A stretch of DNA of 64,000 nt from JAVBTR01 sp031556065 (GCA_031556065.1 JAVBTR010000020.1:23959-87958); one strand, 5' to 3'; numbered from the stretch's first letter, positions 1 to 9,299 are shown. The notes: generated from the sequence alone by a model not told the origin. Program-made: numbers and translations.

Positions 1-1
1 C

Positions 2-1555
2 ATCTATGCGCGTTATTCCTGCCACTCACAAACGGAACAATCTATCGAAGGGCAACTGACCACCTGTTATGAATACGCAAGAGCGAACGGTCACGATGTT
101 ATCGCCGAATATATTGACCGTGCACAAAGCGGAACCAACGACAGCCGCATTGAATTTCAAAAGATGATTGCAGACAGCGATAAACATATTTTTGAAGCAG
201 TTCTTGTTTATCAGCTTGATCGTTTTGCTCGAAACCGTTACGACAGTGCTATCAATAAAGCAAAGCTGAAAAAGAATGGTGTGCGAGTCATTTCTGCGAG
301 GGAAAACATCAGCGAGGATGCTTCGGGCATTTTGGTGGAGGGCGTATTGGAAAGCATGGCTGAATATTACTCAGCGGAGCTTTCGCAAAAGATTCGCCGT
401 GGCATGAACATCAATGCAGAGAAATGTTTGAGCAATGGCAGTAATCCCGGTCTTGGCTATGTTGTTGACGAGAATCGCCGTTTTCAGATCGATCCTAAAA
501 CTGCACCTATCGTGAAAACCATCTTTGAAAAGTACGCCGCTGGTGAAACGGTGACAGCTATCTGTAATGACCTAAATGCGAAGAAACTCAAAACCTCTCT
601 TGGCAAGGAGTTCAACAAGAACAGCTTGCACCGCCTTTTGCGGAATAGACGCTACATCGGCTACTACATCTACGGCAAAACCGAAACGCCCGATGGGATG
701 CCGCGCATTATTGAAGATGAACTGTTTGAGCGCGTTCAACACATTTTGGATCGCAACAAAAGAGCCCCAGGGCGTACACGGGGCGAAGGCGAGTATCTGC
801 TAACAACAAAGTTATTCTGTGGTTACTGCAAAGACATGATGACGGGCTATGGCGGCACATCTAAAACAGGCGCAGCGTATCATTATTACAGGTGCAATAA
901 CGTTAAGAAGCATAAGTGCGAGAAGAAGATCGTTCGCAAGAAAACCATTGAAGACCGTGTGGTTCAAGAGTGCCGAAAGCTGCTGACGGACAGCAACATC
1001 GAAAAGGTTGCCGCCTCTGTATCCGCAGCCTGCGAAGCTGACTTTGACAGCTCTACGGTAAGAAGGTTGAGGAATGCACTCAAAGAAGCTGACACCGCCA
1101 TTGAAAACCTTTGGAAGGCACTTGAAAGTGGGCAGGCGGTTGAGATGATTACCGAGCGTATTGAGAAGCGCAAGCAGGAAAAGAAGGAACTGCAAACGCA
1201 AATCGCCACGGAGATGAACAAGCAAGTCATATTCACCGCTCCGCAAATTCGTGCTTTCCTATATGCGCTCAAAAGGGGCAACGTCGATGATGAGAGCAAC
1301 CGCAAGGGCATTATCAACATTTTCCTAAGGGCGATATACTTATATGACAAGCGGATGACCTTGGTACTTAACGGCGGGGACAGACCCATTACCATCGAGG
1401 ACATCCCATTGGATGAAATCGAGGCAGACAATGAGGCTCTTTGGGGTTCGTCTTTGACCGCGGATGCTCCACCACAGCCACATGGCTGTCTATTAGGACC
1501 TAAGACGAACACCTTTTACCTCAAGGGCGGCTTTGCAGTAGCGGTGGGGTTGTAA
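2..1555 (+). CDS. Large serine recombinase, 5'-truncated by window edge
   Basis: Site-specific DNA recombinase of the serine integrase family; it cuts and rejoins DNA when a mobile element integrates or excises. The frame is open to the left edge, so the start lies outside; 517 residues are visible. The first visible residues (IYARYSCHSQTEQSIEGQ) are the start of the resolvase catalytic domain, with the nucleophilic Ser encoded at 17-19. A recombinase domain follows, then a zinc ribbon with paired cysteines (FCGYC, then a later Cys pair, about 832-930) and a coiled-coil-rich C terminus, the usual order for Tn4451/TnpX-like and phage integrases. Such genes normally sit at the end of their element, so position 1 is probably inside an integrated element whose body extends left. 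The att site cannot be placed from this window. Confidence 0.9.
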   Translation: MYARYSCHSQTEQSIEGQLTTCYEYARANGHDVIAEYIDRAQSGTNDSRIEFQKMIADSDKHIFEAVLVYQLDRFARNRYDSAINKAKLKKNGVRVISARENISEDASGILVEGVLESMAEYYSAELSQKIRRGMNINAEKCLSNGSNPGLGYVVDENRRFQIDPKTAPIVKTIFEKYAAGETVTAICNDLNAKKLKTSLGKEFNKNSLHRLLRNRRYIGYYIYGKTETPDGMPRIIEDELFERVQHILDRNKRAPGRTRGEGEYLLTTKLFCGYCKDMMTGYGGTSKTGAAYHYYRCNNVKKHKCEKKIVRKKTIEDRVVQECRKLLTDSNIEKVAASVSAACEADFDSSTVRRLRNALKEADTAIENLWKALESGQAVEMITERIEKRKQEKKELQTQIATEMNKQVIFTAPQIRAFLYALKRGNVDDESNRKGIINIFLRAIYLYDKRMTLVLNGGDRPITIEDIPLDEIEADNEALWGSSLTADAPPQPHGCLLGPKTNTFYLKGGFAVAVGL

Positions 1556-1567
1556 GGTCAAAATCAG

Positions 1568-1608
1568 AAAGAAAAACAGTTGGATTAAACTCTGACTGCT
1601 TTTCTTTT
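1568..1608 (+). terminator. Rho-independent terminator after the recombinase
   Basis: AAAGAAAAACAGT and ACTGCTTTTCTTTT form an inverted repeat (one mismatch) with a 14-nt loop, starting 13 bases after the recombinase stop and ending in a T-rich run. The rest of the gap up to 1765 holds no recognisable gene. Confidence 0.6.
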
Positions 1609-1765
1609 TATAAATAGTGCTATTGCAAGTAATATGTGTGCCGTAAAAGTGGGTACGCTACGCTCTATCTCCGCTATCAAGAGACTGTCATTTCGCAATA
1701 GGGGTCGGGTGGCTGTTTGGGAACAGAAAAACCATGTCCGAAAATAGCCAGACTTCTGTACTTGT

Positions 1766-1776
1766 TATGGTATAAT
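1766..1776 (+). promoter_or_regulatory. Extended -10 promoter for the ada-alkA/ogt operon
   Basis: TATGG directly followed by TATAAT matches the TRTGn extended -10 consensus exactly; no good -35 is visible, which extended -10 promoters can tolerate. An in-frame ATG at 1775 lies inside this -10 box and so cannot be on the transcript, which supports the downstream start at 1808. Confidence 0.65.
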
Positions 1777-1807
1777 GAAGTCAATACTTAGTAAGGGAGC
1801 AGCAATA

Positions 1808-3268
1808 ATGGTTGAAAACACCGCCGGCCTGTATGCGGCTTTTAAAGCGAAAGACGCGCGATTTGATGGGCGTTTCTTTGTAGGTATATCGTCTACGGGG
1901 ATATATTGCCGCCCAGTATGCAGGGCTAAACAACCAAAAGCCGAAAACTGCACTTTTTATCATACAGCGGCAGAAGCGGAACAAGCAGGGTATCGTCCGT
2001 GTCTTTTATGCAGGCCGGAACTTGCTCCCGGTACGTCTATTACCGATGCTACCGCCAACTTGGTTTATCGGGCAGCCAGATTATTGGAGGAAAACTGCGG
2101 AAGTGGGCTAAGTCTTAACGATCTCGCACAGCGGCTTGGCTGCACCGATCGGCACCTGCGACGTGTATTTATGGCAGAGTATAACGTATCCCCGATTCAG
2201 TATCTGCAAACATGCAGGTTGTTGCTTGCTAAAAACCTTTTGACAGACACGCCACTATCGGTGCTGGATGCTGCGATGGCTTCCGGGTTTGGCAGTCTGC
2301 GCCGTTTTAACGACCTATTCAAAAAGCACTATGCTCTTGCGCCTGCTGCATTAAGAAAAGCAATGACACAGGGCAAAAGGCATAACAGCGATGTGACCTT
2401 GGCGCTAGGGTATCGCCCGCCTTATCCATGGGATGAAATGCTCCGCTTTCTGGCCGGACGCGCTATAATAGGAGTGGATATGGTTAAAAACGGCGAATAT
2501 ATGCGCACCGCACATATGGTGACTTCCGAAAACAAGCATGTATTCGGCTGGGTGCGTATCGGAAATTTACCTAAAAAGAATGCACTGTCGATTACTGTAA
2601 GTGAAACCTTACTGCCTGTGTTGCCCCAGGTACTGGCACGGGTGCGGCATCTATTCGATCTTTACTGCGATCCAGATGCAATTTATGAAACACTGCAGGT
2701 TATGAACGATTTGCGCCCCGGCCTTTGTGTGCTGGGAACCCGTTTGCCGGGCTGCTTTGATGCCTTTGAAATGGCTGTGCGAGCGGTGCTTGGGCAGCAG
2801 ATCACCGTTAAGGCCGCAAGCACATTGGCGGCAAGAATCGTAGCGGCCTACGGAACACCTGTTCAACCAGAAATGGAAGGCTTGACCCATGTTTTTCCAT
2901 CGCCGGAAGACATTCTTTCTCTTGAAGGCGCCATCGAAAGCCATTTGGGCTCATTGGGTGTGATTGCTACCCGCGCAAGAACGATTTATGCATTGGCGCA
3001 GGCCTTCAAGGACGGTGATGTTGACTTTAACCTTCCGGCTCAGCCGGAGGAAGAAATCAAAAAGCTGATGACTATTCGCGGCATTGGAAACTGGACTGCG
3101 CAGTATATTGCGATGCGTTCTATGGAATGGCCAGATGCCTTCTTGGAAACAGATGCGGGGGTTAAAAATGCGCTCCCGGACTACAAACCAAAAGAGCTGC
3201 TTCAGTTGGCAGAAGCTTGGCGGCCATGGCGTAGCTATGCCACTATGAACTTATGGAATACGTTGTAA
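1808..3268 (+). CDS. Ada-type regulator fused to AlkA DNA glycosylase
   Basis: Adaptive-response protein of 486 residues combining three modules. Residues 1-75 are an Ada zinc domain with Cys34, Cys38, Cys65 and Cys68 in the spacing of E. coli Ada; one of these normally accepts a methyl group from DNA phosphotriesters and switches on the activator. Residues about 85-185 are an AraC-type double helix-turn-helix. The remainder is an AlkA N-domain plus an HhH-GPD glycosylase with IRGIGNWTAQYIA and the catalytic Asp at about 449 (FLETDAGVK). It should sense alkylation, activate its own operon and excise 3-methyladenine-type lesions. The start was chosen for the AAGGGAG ribosome-binding site at 1793 and because an earlier ATG overlaps the -10 box. 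The ogt gene follows after 13 bases. Confidence 0.9.
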   Translation: MVENTAGLYAAFKAKDARFDGRFFVGISSTGIYCRPVCRAKQPKAENCTFYHTAAEAEQAGYRPCLLCRPELAPGTSITDATANLVYRAARLLEENCGSGLSLNDLAQRLGCTDRHLRRVFMAEYNVSPIQYLQTCRLLLAKNLLTDTPLSVLDAAMASGFGSLRRFNDLFKKHYALAPAALRKAMTQGKRHNSDVTLALGYRPPYPWDEMLRFLAGRAIIGVDMVKNGEYMRTAHMVTSENKHVFGWVRIGNLPKKNALSITVSETLLPVLPQVLARVRHLFDLYCDPDAIYETLQVMNDLRPGLCVLGTRLPGCFDAFEMAVRAVLGQQITVKAASTLAARIVAAYGTPVQPEMEGLTHVFPSPEDILSLEGAIESHLGSLGVIATRARTIYALAQAFKDGDVDFNLPAQPEEEIKKLMTIRGIGNWTAQYIAMRSMEWPDAFLETDAGVKNALPDYKPKELLQLAEAWRPWRSYATMNLWNTL

Positions 3269-3281
3269 GGAGGCACAAAAA

Positions 3282-3827
3282 ATGTACTATCAAACCCTAT
3301 ACCCTTCACCCATAGGCAACATCACGCTTGCTTGTGATGAGGATGGAAACCATCTTGTTGGGTTATGGACACAGGGACAAAAATACCATGGAGATACCAT
3401 CCCCGAAAAGATGGTAAGCAAAGATGACTTTCCCTTGTTTGAAAAGACAAGGAACTGGCTGGACAGGTACTTCGGGGGCGAAAAGCCGGACATTGCCGAA
3501 TTACCCCTTGCCCCCATAGGCGGTGAGTTTCGCCAAGGCGTATGGAACATTCTGCGTGAAATTCCCTATGGCGAGGTGATGACCTATGGCAGCATTGCGA
3601 AGAAAATGGCTAAAAAAATGGGCAAGGAAAGCATGTCAAGCCAAGCGATTGGCGGCGCTGTAGGACATAACCCCATCTCTATTATTGTGCCCTGTCATCG
3701 GGTGGTTGGCACAAACGGCAGCCTGACTGGGTTTTCCGGCGGTGTGCAGATGAAAATCAAGCTGCTTGAATTGGAAGGGGTCGATATGGCTAAGTTGTTT
3801 ATCCCCAAAAAAGGCACAGCCCTTTAA
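3282..3827 (+). CDS. ogt: Methylated-DNA-protein cysteine methyltransferase
   Basis: Suicide DNA repair enzyme that moves the O6-alkyl group of guanine onto its own cysteine. The 181-residue protein has the hallmark IIVPCHRVVG with acceptor Cys138, the preceding helix-turn-helix (YGEVMTYGSIAKKM) and the following GSLTGFSGG loop. Its N-terminal domain is short, as in Ogt/AdaB. An AAGGAGG ribosome-binding site sits just after the stop of the Ada-AlkA gene, so the two repair genes form one operon. Together they cover phosphotriester sensing, N-alkyl base excision and O-alkyl reversal. Confidence 0.95.
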   Translation: MYYQTLYPSPIGNITLACDEDGNHLVGLWTQGQKYHGDTIPEKMVSKDDFPLFEKTRNWLDRYFGGEKPDIAELPLAPIGGEFRQGVWNILREIPYGEVMTYGSIAKKMAKKMGKESMSSQAIGGAVGHNPISIIVPCHRVVGTNGSLTGFSGGVQMKIKLLELEGVDMAKLFIPKKGTAL

Positions 3828-3934
3828 GGATGAGCAGATGAAACCAGAAAATGTAGTAGGTAACCAAAGATCTTTTACGATTCAAGCAAAGAACTTCGAA
3901 AATACCAGTATGAATTTTTCCAAAGAGGATTTCT

Positions 3935-3955
3935 TTAGGGCGTGTTTCAAAACTC
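3935..3955. repeat. Solitary end of a short inverted-repeat element
   Basis: A 21-base stretch beginning TTAGGGCGTGTTTCA is identical to the left end of the complete element at 14785. No matching right end (TGAAACACGCCC) is present nearby, so this is a remnant or a one-ended copy. It lies in the gap between ogt and the convergent activase gene; the rest of that gap (3828-4043) holds nothing recognisable. Confidence 0.55.
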
Positions 3956-4043
3956 TTTTTTAGCATTCAGAGACAGTCTTATGATTTCATTTTTACATTC
4001 TTTTCGCTGGTTTTAATACAGGGCGTTATTGAGCGGTAACGTT

Positions 4044-4952
4044 TCATACATATTGCACGGGCAGGCCCCTGATAGCAAAGTAGTCGGCAACCTTGTGCGC
4101 TATTCTATGTTCGTCGCCGGTGGCCATCGGCATTTCGTGCGTGCTGCCGATGGAGGTATACTTTGACCCTGACAGCGCATGGTATGGCAGTGGACAAATC
4201 TGCTTCAGCGTCTTTGCGTCCGTCAAGAAATCCGCAGTCTGCCTAAGGTTTTCATCATCGTCGTTGAGTCCAGGAATGACCGGCATGCGTATCTCAACCT
4301 CTGCGCCCACCGCGAACAGCTTGCTAAGGTTTTCAAGTATCAGCCGATTATCCATACCAGTTAACCGCTTATGCTCAGACGGATTCATATGCTTGACATC
4401 ATACAAAAACAGATCGGTGTAAGGCCTCACCTTCTCAAACGCCTGCCACGACGCATAACCCGAGGTATCGAGTGCGGTATGAAACCCTGCTTTCTTACAC
4501 AAACGAAAGAAAGCTGCCACAAATTCCGCCTGTAAAAGGGGTTCTCCGCCGGAGCAAGTCACACCGCCGCCGGATTTTTGATAGAAATCCGCATCCTTTT
4601 CTACTAACTTTAAAAGTGATTCGGCTGTGTATTCTTCGCCGTATCGCTTCAGCGCCCCCGGCATACACGCCTCAACACAGGCAAAACAGCCGGTACAGCG
4701 GTCCCTGTCGATTACGTGTTCACCGTTTGGACCGATAGAATGCAGGCCTTGAGGGCAAGCCGAAAAACATGCGCCGCAATGGACACATTTGGGCTCCAGC
4801 AAGGCAATTTCAGGCTTGAACGCGATCCCTTCCGGATTATGGCACCATAGGCATTTCAGAGGACAACCTTTAAAAAACACTGTGGTTCGGATCCCGGGGC
4901 CATCATGAACAGCAAAGCGCTTGACTTCAAAAATCCGACCTATCCCCTGCAT
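4044..4952 (-). CDS. Glycyl radical enzyme activase (radical SAM)
   Basis: Radical-SAM activating enzyme that installs the glycyl radical on the neighbouring enzyme by hydrogen abstraction with a 5'-deoxyadenosyl radical. The 302 residues contain the SAM-cluster motif CPLKCLWC (Cys30, Cys34, Cys37) and two ferredoxin-like insert clusters (Cys56/59/62/66 and Cys86/89/92/96), the layout of activases for dehydratase-type glycyl radical enzymes rather than for pyruvate formate-lyase. The start at 4952 has a strong GGAGGTGG site; a longer open frame upstream overlaps the radical enzyme gene and lacks such a site. It is the last gene of the minus-strand operon, 86 bases after its target. Its specific partner is inferred from adjacency. 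Confidence 0.9.
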   Translation of the reverse strand: MQGIGRIFEVKRFAVHDGPGIRTTVFFKGCPLKCLWCHNPEGIAFKPEIALLEPKCVHCGACFSACPQGLHSIGPNGEHVIDRDRCTGCFACVEACMPGALKRYGEEYTAESLLKLVEKDADFYQKSGGGVTCSGGEPLLQAEFVAAFFRLCKKAGFHTALDTSGYASWQAFEKVRPYTDLFLYDVKHMNPSEHKRLTGMDNRLILENLSKLFAVGAEVEIRMPVIPGLNDDDENLRQTADFLTDAKTLKQICPLPYHALSGSKYTSIGSTHEMPMATGDEHRIAHKVADYFAIRGLPVQYV

Positions 4953-5038
4953 TGATCCACCTCCACTGTAAAAGTATATAGAAAGCAACCGTAACTTGCC
5001 CTTGGCATATCCGCTATCATCTTCAAGGGACTGCATTC

Positions 5039-7294
5039 TTAAACTGCATGAATATTTGAACGGATATATCTTTCCTGTTCGGCAGGGCTCATGGTTACGA
5101 AATAGACATTCCAGCCACATACTCGAATTTGCAGCGTTTGATAATTTTCCGGGTGCTTTTGCGCATCAATAAGCGTTTCTGCATCGAAGATATTAAACTG
5201 AATCCCATAGCCGCCTCGTTCAAAATACGTCTTAACCAGCGCGATGAAAGCCGCCAAGCCATCATCTCCCTGTATGGCACTAGGATGCAAATAAACATCC
5301 GTGACGGAGCCATTGGGCAACTTCCCGTAATCAAGGCAGGTGGCTGATATGAGAAGGGCAGTCACACCTTGAATGTCCTTTCCGATGGAAGCGGCGTTGT
5401 TCAGTGAAAGCGGCTCCCCTTTGTTTCTTCCGTTTGGCAGCGCGGCTGTGCGACTGCCAAGCGTGTTGCAATGATCCAGAGAAAACATGGAGTGAACGAA
5501 TTTGCCGCCTCTGCCGTTGGACTTCCCATTCACATGGGCACTATAGTTTTCCACAATTCTAATCGCAATACCATCAGCCTCGGGGTCGGCGTTACCCCAT
5601 CGGGGGATGCGATAATCCAGATAAAGCTTAAGCTTTTCATGCCCAACAAAATCATCCTTGATTGCCGTAAGCATCTGTGCCATTGTGCAGACTTTTTCCT
5701 CGTATACAGCCTTTTTGATTGCCGAAAGCGAATCGACCGTCGTACCCAAGCCCGCACCCATACAGCCTGTATTGTTGTATTTTGCGCCGCCTGCTCCGAT
5801 GTCCACGCCCTTCTTAACAGCGTCCTGGAAGCTGCCTGCAAGTGCGGGAGACGGATTTGTAATCTTCCAGTACGTCTCGTACACGGTAAGCCCGTATGTA
5901 ACGTCGTCAATTTGTGCACGCAGCTGTGTAAAGTACGCTTCTTCAAATTCCTCATAAGTTTTCATTTCGAGAGGGTCGCCGGTGTCTGGTCCGAAGGGTG
6001 TGTTATCGGCCATATCTCGCCCGCGGTTCAGCGCAAGTTCAACGCTTTTTGCCATATTAAGATCGATTGCCATGTTACAGGCAACCTCTTTGCCCTCGAT
6101 AGCAGGCTCGTAACAGCCAATTAGTAGAAATTCCCGCGCTTCTTCCAAAGTCTTCCCTTGTGTCATAATCGCAGGGATTGCAACATCGTCGTTTACCAAA
6201 ACAAAGGCGGTGCGTCCAGCTCGAATGGTATTCATAACCTGTGTGTATAGTCGCTCCGTAGAACCATTATAGAAGCGCACCGATAACTTGGGGTCAGTGA
6301 TATTCATCTCGTGATAGGCATCCAGCGCGAGGTAGGTCAGTTCATTCTCCGCATTGTTGCCGTCCGCGTACTGACCGCCAAAATAGAAGTTCTTACCGTT
6401 GCCCGCTCCCCGTGTATTAGCGAAATATTTCGTATAGAAGAATTTAATTAATTCCTTCGCAGTATCGGGGGTCAGTTTACCCGACTTGATGTCCTGATCG
6501 TAAAAACCGCCAAAGGTACGATCAAATCCGCCCATAGAGCGAACCCATTCACCCTCCAATTCAATCATTTGGTGCATTATGTATGCAAACTGCAATGCTT
6601 CGTGGAAGTCTCTAGGCGGATTTTGCGGCACATTACGCAGTGAATCCGCAACGGTCAGCAATCGAATCTTTTGCCCGCCCGCACTGGCATCGGCAAGCTG
6701 CGACGCCATGCTGGCAAGACGGTGACAGAAATGGATGATTGCATTGTAAGTAATTTCTAAACTGTCGTAAAAATCCGCCTGCTGGGCGGTAAGAGTGTCG
6801 CCATAGCCCTCTCTCGCCTTTTTTGCCTCATCCAAAATGCCCAAAAGCCCCTTGTTAATAAGGTATCGCCATCCCGGAGAAACGTGTCCCGTGTCCAGCT
6901 CGGGTGCCTCATGATAGCCGTGGGACCGTGCGTTGCGCATAGCTCTGTCCGTTTCGGGATAGAAACGCGCCTGGCCATCGGCCAACATAGCCCGATTGTA
7001 TTCTCGCATCAGCCCCTGACTATCAAGCTTGTCTGCGAACCAGTCCTTACTGTCCACCGAGATTCTTGCGTTTTGTAAAACGTATTCAAAGAGCCGTGCC
7101 TTGCGATAATTCGGCGCCTCACCTGCGAGTCGTTCACTCAGCGCCGCAAAGCCTGCCCTTAATTCATCTGGCGTAAGTCCGCTGCCCTCGACGAAGGTAT
7201 GGTTAACATACTGAAGATTCAACCTTGCGCGTTCATCCTCAAATGTCCCCCATAGCCCTTCGACCGAGTTGCCATTTGCCAATTGATGTAACAT
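5039..7294 (-). CDS. Glycyl radical enzyme, eliminase type, substrate unknown
   Basis: Anaerobic radical enzyme of 751 residues in the PFL/glycerol dehydratase superfamily. The PFL-like barrel spans roughly residues 45-610. The catalytic loop reads LLIGCYEPAIEG, giving thiyl Cys394 and Glu396; a Cys-x-Glu pair is the signature of C-O, C-N or C-S cleaving members (glycerol dehydratase, choline lyase), where Glu is the general base, and is absent from pyruvate formate-lyase. The radical loop near the C terminus is RVCGWNVYFV with Gly727; most relatives have RVxGYxxxF, so Trp and the preceding Cys are unusual. Its start has a clear AAAGGGGG site. It follows a sugar-type ABC importer by 77 bases and precedes its activase, so it probably acts on the imported compound or a derivative. 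The exact reaction is not predictable from sequence alone. Confidence 0.88.
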   Translation of the reverse strand: MLHQLANGNSVEGLWGTFEDERARLNLQYVNHTFVEGSGLTPDELRAGFAALSERLAGEAPNYRKARLFEYVLQNARISVDSKDWFADKLDSQGLMREYNRAMLADGQARFYPETDRAMRNARSHGYHEAPELDTGHVSPGWRYLINKGLLGILDEAKKAREGYGDTLTAQQADFYDSLEITYNAIIHFCHRLASMASQLADASAGGQKIRLLTVADSLRNVPQNPPRDFHEALQFAYIMHQMIELEGEWVRSMGGFDRTFGGFYDQDIKSGKLTPDTAKELIKFFYTKYFANTRGAGNGKNFYFGGQYADGNNAENELTYLALDAYHEMNITDPKLSVRFYNGSTERLYTQVMNTIRAGRTAFVLVNDDVAIPAIMTQGKTLEEAREFLLIGCYEPAIEGKEVACNMAIDLNMAKSVELALNRGRDMADNTPFGPDTGDPLEMKTYEEFEEAYFTQLRAQIDDVTYGLTVYETYWKITNPSPALAGSFQDAVKKGVDIGAGGAKYNNTGCMGAGLGTTVDSLSAIKKAVYEEKVCTMAQMLTAIKDDFVGHEKLKLYLDYRIPRWGNADPEADGIAIRIVENYSAHVNGKSNGRGGKFVHSMFSLDHCNTLGSRTAALPNGRNKGEPLSLNNAASIGKDIQGVTALLISATCLDYGKLPNGSVTDVYLHPSAIQGDDGLAAFIALVKTYFERGGYGIQFNIFDAETLIDAQKHPENYQTLQIRVCGWNVYFVTMSPAEQERYIRSNIHAV

Positions 7295-7371
7295 GATTTA
7301 CCCCCTTTACCGTGTTTTTCTATCGATGCATGAATACTTATGCCTGCTGTCCCGACACTAGTGCTCCAAAG

Positions 7372-8250
7372 TTAGCCCTTAACGCTACCCAATGTCAGCC
7401 CGGTGGTAAAGTACTTTTGCAAGAATGGGTAAATAAGCAGCAATGGGATGATTGAAATAAAAATTTGTGCGGCTTTCATATTTGTATCGTTAATTGATAG
7501 TAGCATGATCGCATCCAAATCCGTAATATCCTCAAGGGTCCTTTTGACTACCAATGTGTGCAAATAAGCTTGCAGCGGGTAATTGGTGGTATGGTTTGAA
7601 TAAATCAATCCGTCGAACCAGCTGTTCCAGTGGTCAATCAGACTAAACAGCGTAATGGTTGCAATGGCGGGTTTTGACAGCGGAATAATGATTCGCGAAA
7701 GGATTTGGAGCTGATTGGCGCCATCCAAACGCGCCGCCTCATCCAGCTCATCAGGTAAGCCACGGAAAAAGTTCATCAGAACGATGACCGAAAAAATCGG
7801 CACAGCGTTGGGCAATATCATCGACCAGATGGTATCAACAAGACCCGTCTTGGCCACGATGAAATAGGTTGGCATCATGCCACCGCTGAACAGCATCGAG
7901 AACAGAAGGAATCCCACATAATATTTGCGCGTGGGAAACACCTCCGGCGGCTTTGACAGCGGATACGCCGTCAAAATCACGAGAATGATATTGATGGGCA
8001 ATCCAATCAGAACCCTCTTGAATGTAATGACTGCCGCGGTCCAAAACGCTGTGTTCCCCATCACATATTCATAGGCTTTCACGTTGATATCAACAGGCCA
8101 TAAAAACACTTTGTTCGTATTGATAGCAGTGGATGAGCTTAACGATTGTGCAAACACATTAATAATGGGAATTAACGAAGAAATCGTAACAACTGACACG
8201 ATCAAAACATTGAAGAGCATGAAAACTTTTCTGCTCAGAGAGGTTTTCAC
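7372..8250 (-). CDS. Sugar-type ABC permease, YtcP-like
   Basis: Inner-membrane subunit (292 residues, about six transmembrane helices) of a CUT1-family carbohydrate importer. The EAA loop that docks to the ATPase is visible as EAARLDGANQLQILSRIIIP followed by LSKP. The C terminus TGLTLGSVKG is typical of YtcP/MalG-type subunits. It lies 31 bases after its LplB-like partner and 77 bases before the glycyl radical enzyme. No ATPase gene accompanies this importer; CUT1 systems in Bacillota often share an MsmX-type ATPase encoded elsewhere. Confidence 0.9.
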   Translation of the reverse strand: MKTSLSRKVFMLFNVLIVSVVTISSLIPIINVFAQSLSSSTAINTNKVFLWPVDINVKAYEYVMGNTAFWTAAVITFKRVLIGLPINIILVILTAYPLSKPPEVFPTRKYYVGFLLFSMLFSGGMMPTYFIVAKTGLVDTIWSMILPNAVPIFSVIVLMNFFRGLPDELDEAARLDGANQLQILSRIIIPLSKPAIATITLFSLIDHWNSWFDGLIYSNHTTNYPLQAYLHTLVVKRTLEDITDLDAIMLLSINDTNMKAAQIFISIIPLLLIYPFLQKYFTTGLTLGSVKG

Positions 8251-8281
8251 AGCTTACGCCTCCTATCTAAAGACATTATGG

Positions 8282-9214
8282 TCACCACACCTTGTAGCCG
8301 GCATATTTATCAGCCAGCTTATATCCTGTCAATATCAAGACACAGGACACAATGCTGCGTAATAAGCTTGCCACGGCAGACAACGAGTATTGACGGTTGA
8401 CCATGCCCAATCTATACACCAACGTATCTATGACATCGCCAGTTGCGTAAACGGCGGGGTTATAGAGGTTAAAGATTTGATCAAAGCCTGCATTCAATAT
8501 TTTGCCGATTGCCAGGATGGTCATCAGTGCGATAAACGGCGCGATGCCCGGCAGTGTAATATGGATAGTTTGACGGATACGTCCGGCGCCATCAACCTGC
8601 GAAGCTTCATACAGCGTAGGATCAAGGTTGGTCAGCGCCGCCAAATAAATGATCGTATTATAGCCAAAGTTTTTCCAAATATCACTAATAATCATCGTCG
8701 TTCGGAAGGTTGCATTGTTGGCTAAGAAATAGATGGGCTCTTTGATAAAGCCTGATCGCATCAAAACAGTATTGAAAAAGCCGGGGCTCGACCCCGCATT
8801 ACCAGGTGAAAGGAACTGAATCAGTATTCCGGCCAGGATGACCCAAGACAAAAAGTAGGGTAAATACGTGATTGTTTGAGCCGTACGCTTAAACCATTTG
8901 ACCTTAATTTCATTCAAAAGAAGGGCAAATGAAATGGGAATGACTAAGTTTCCGACAATCTTGCCAACAGCAATGATCAATGTATTTTGCAGAGCGACCC
9001 ATAGGTCCGGGGAGCGAAACAAGCGCTCAAAATTTCTGAAGCCAACAAATTTAGAGTTAAAGAAGCCAAATCCGGGTTGGAAGTTTTGAAATGCCATCAT
9101 AATGCCTGCCGGGACCGGCAGCACCTGATAAACGAGCAGTATGACCATTGGTAGAAACAACATCCCGTGGAACAGCAGATTTTCTTTGCGCCTATGAGCC
9201 CTTGCTCTTTTCAT
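8282..9214 (-). CDS. Sugar-type ABC permease, LplB-like
   Basis: Inner-membrane partner subunit (310 residues) of the importer, with about six transmembrane helices and the EAA loop EASQVDGAGRIRQTIHITLP. The basic N terminus (MKRARAHRRKENLLF) precedes the first helix, as in LplB/YtePQ-like proteins. It follows the binding-protein gene by 85 bases and is co-oriented with all genes from the sensor kinase to the activase. The substrate is unknown; LplB/YtcP systems carry oligosaccharides, uronates and other glycosides. Confidence 0.9.
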   Translation of the reverse strand: MKRARAHRRKENLLFHGMLFLPMVILLVYQVLPVPAGIMMAFQNFQPGFGFFNSKFVGFRNFERLFRSPDLWVALQNTLIIAVGKIVGNLVIPISFALLLNEIKVKWFKRTAQTITYLPYFLSWVILAGILIQFLSPGNAGSSPGFFNTVLMRSGFIKEPIYFLANNATFRTTMIISDIWKNFGYNTIIYLAALTNLDPTLYEASQVDGAGRIRQTIHITLPGIAPFIALMTILAIGKILNAGFDQIFNLYNPAVYATGDVIDTLVYRLGMVNRQYSLSAVASLLRSIVSCVLILTGYKLADKYAGYKVW

Positions 9215-9299
9215 ATCCAGCCTCCAGGTGATAATTATCTTGGAGGAACGTGCGCATTATCACACATTCCTCCACAAAGATACATTTTCTAGTGTTATG

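Noticed and set aside
3766..3963. Small open frame overlapping the end of ogt
   Set aside because: Mostly inside ogt in another frame, ends in the solitary repeat and has no start signal.
5039..5120. Activase gene starting upstream at 5120, overlapping the radical enzyme gene
   Set aside because: The ATG at 4952 has a strong ribosome-binding site and begins the conserved activase sequence; the extra 56 residues are frame-shifted enzyme coding sequence.
5039..7294. Pyruvate formate-lyase
   Set aside because: PFL needs two adjacent Cys at the active site and RVSGY; this protein has a single Cys in GCYEP with Glu two residues on.
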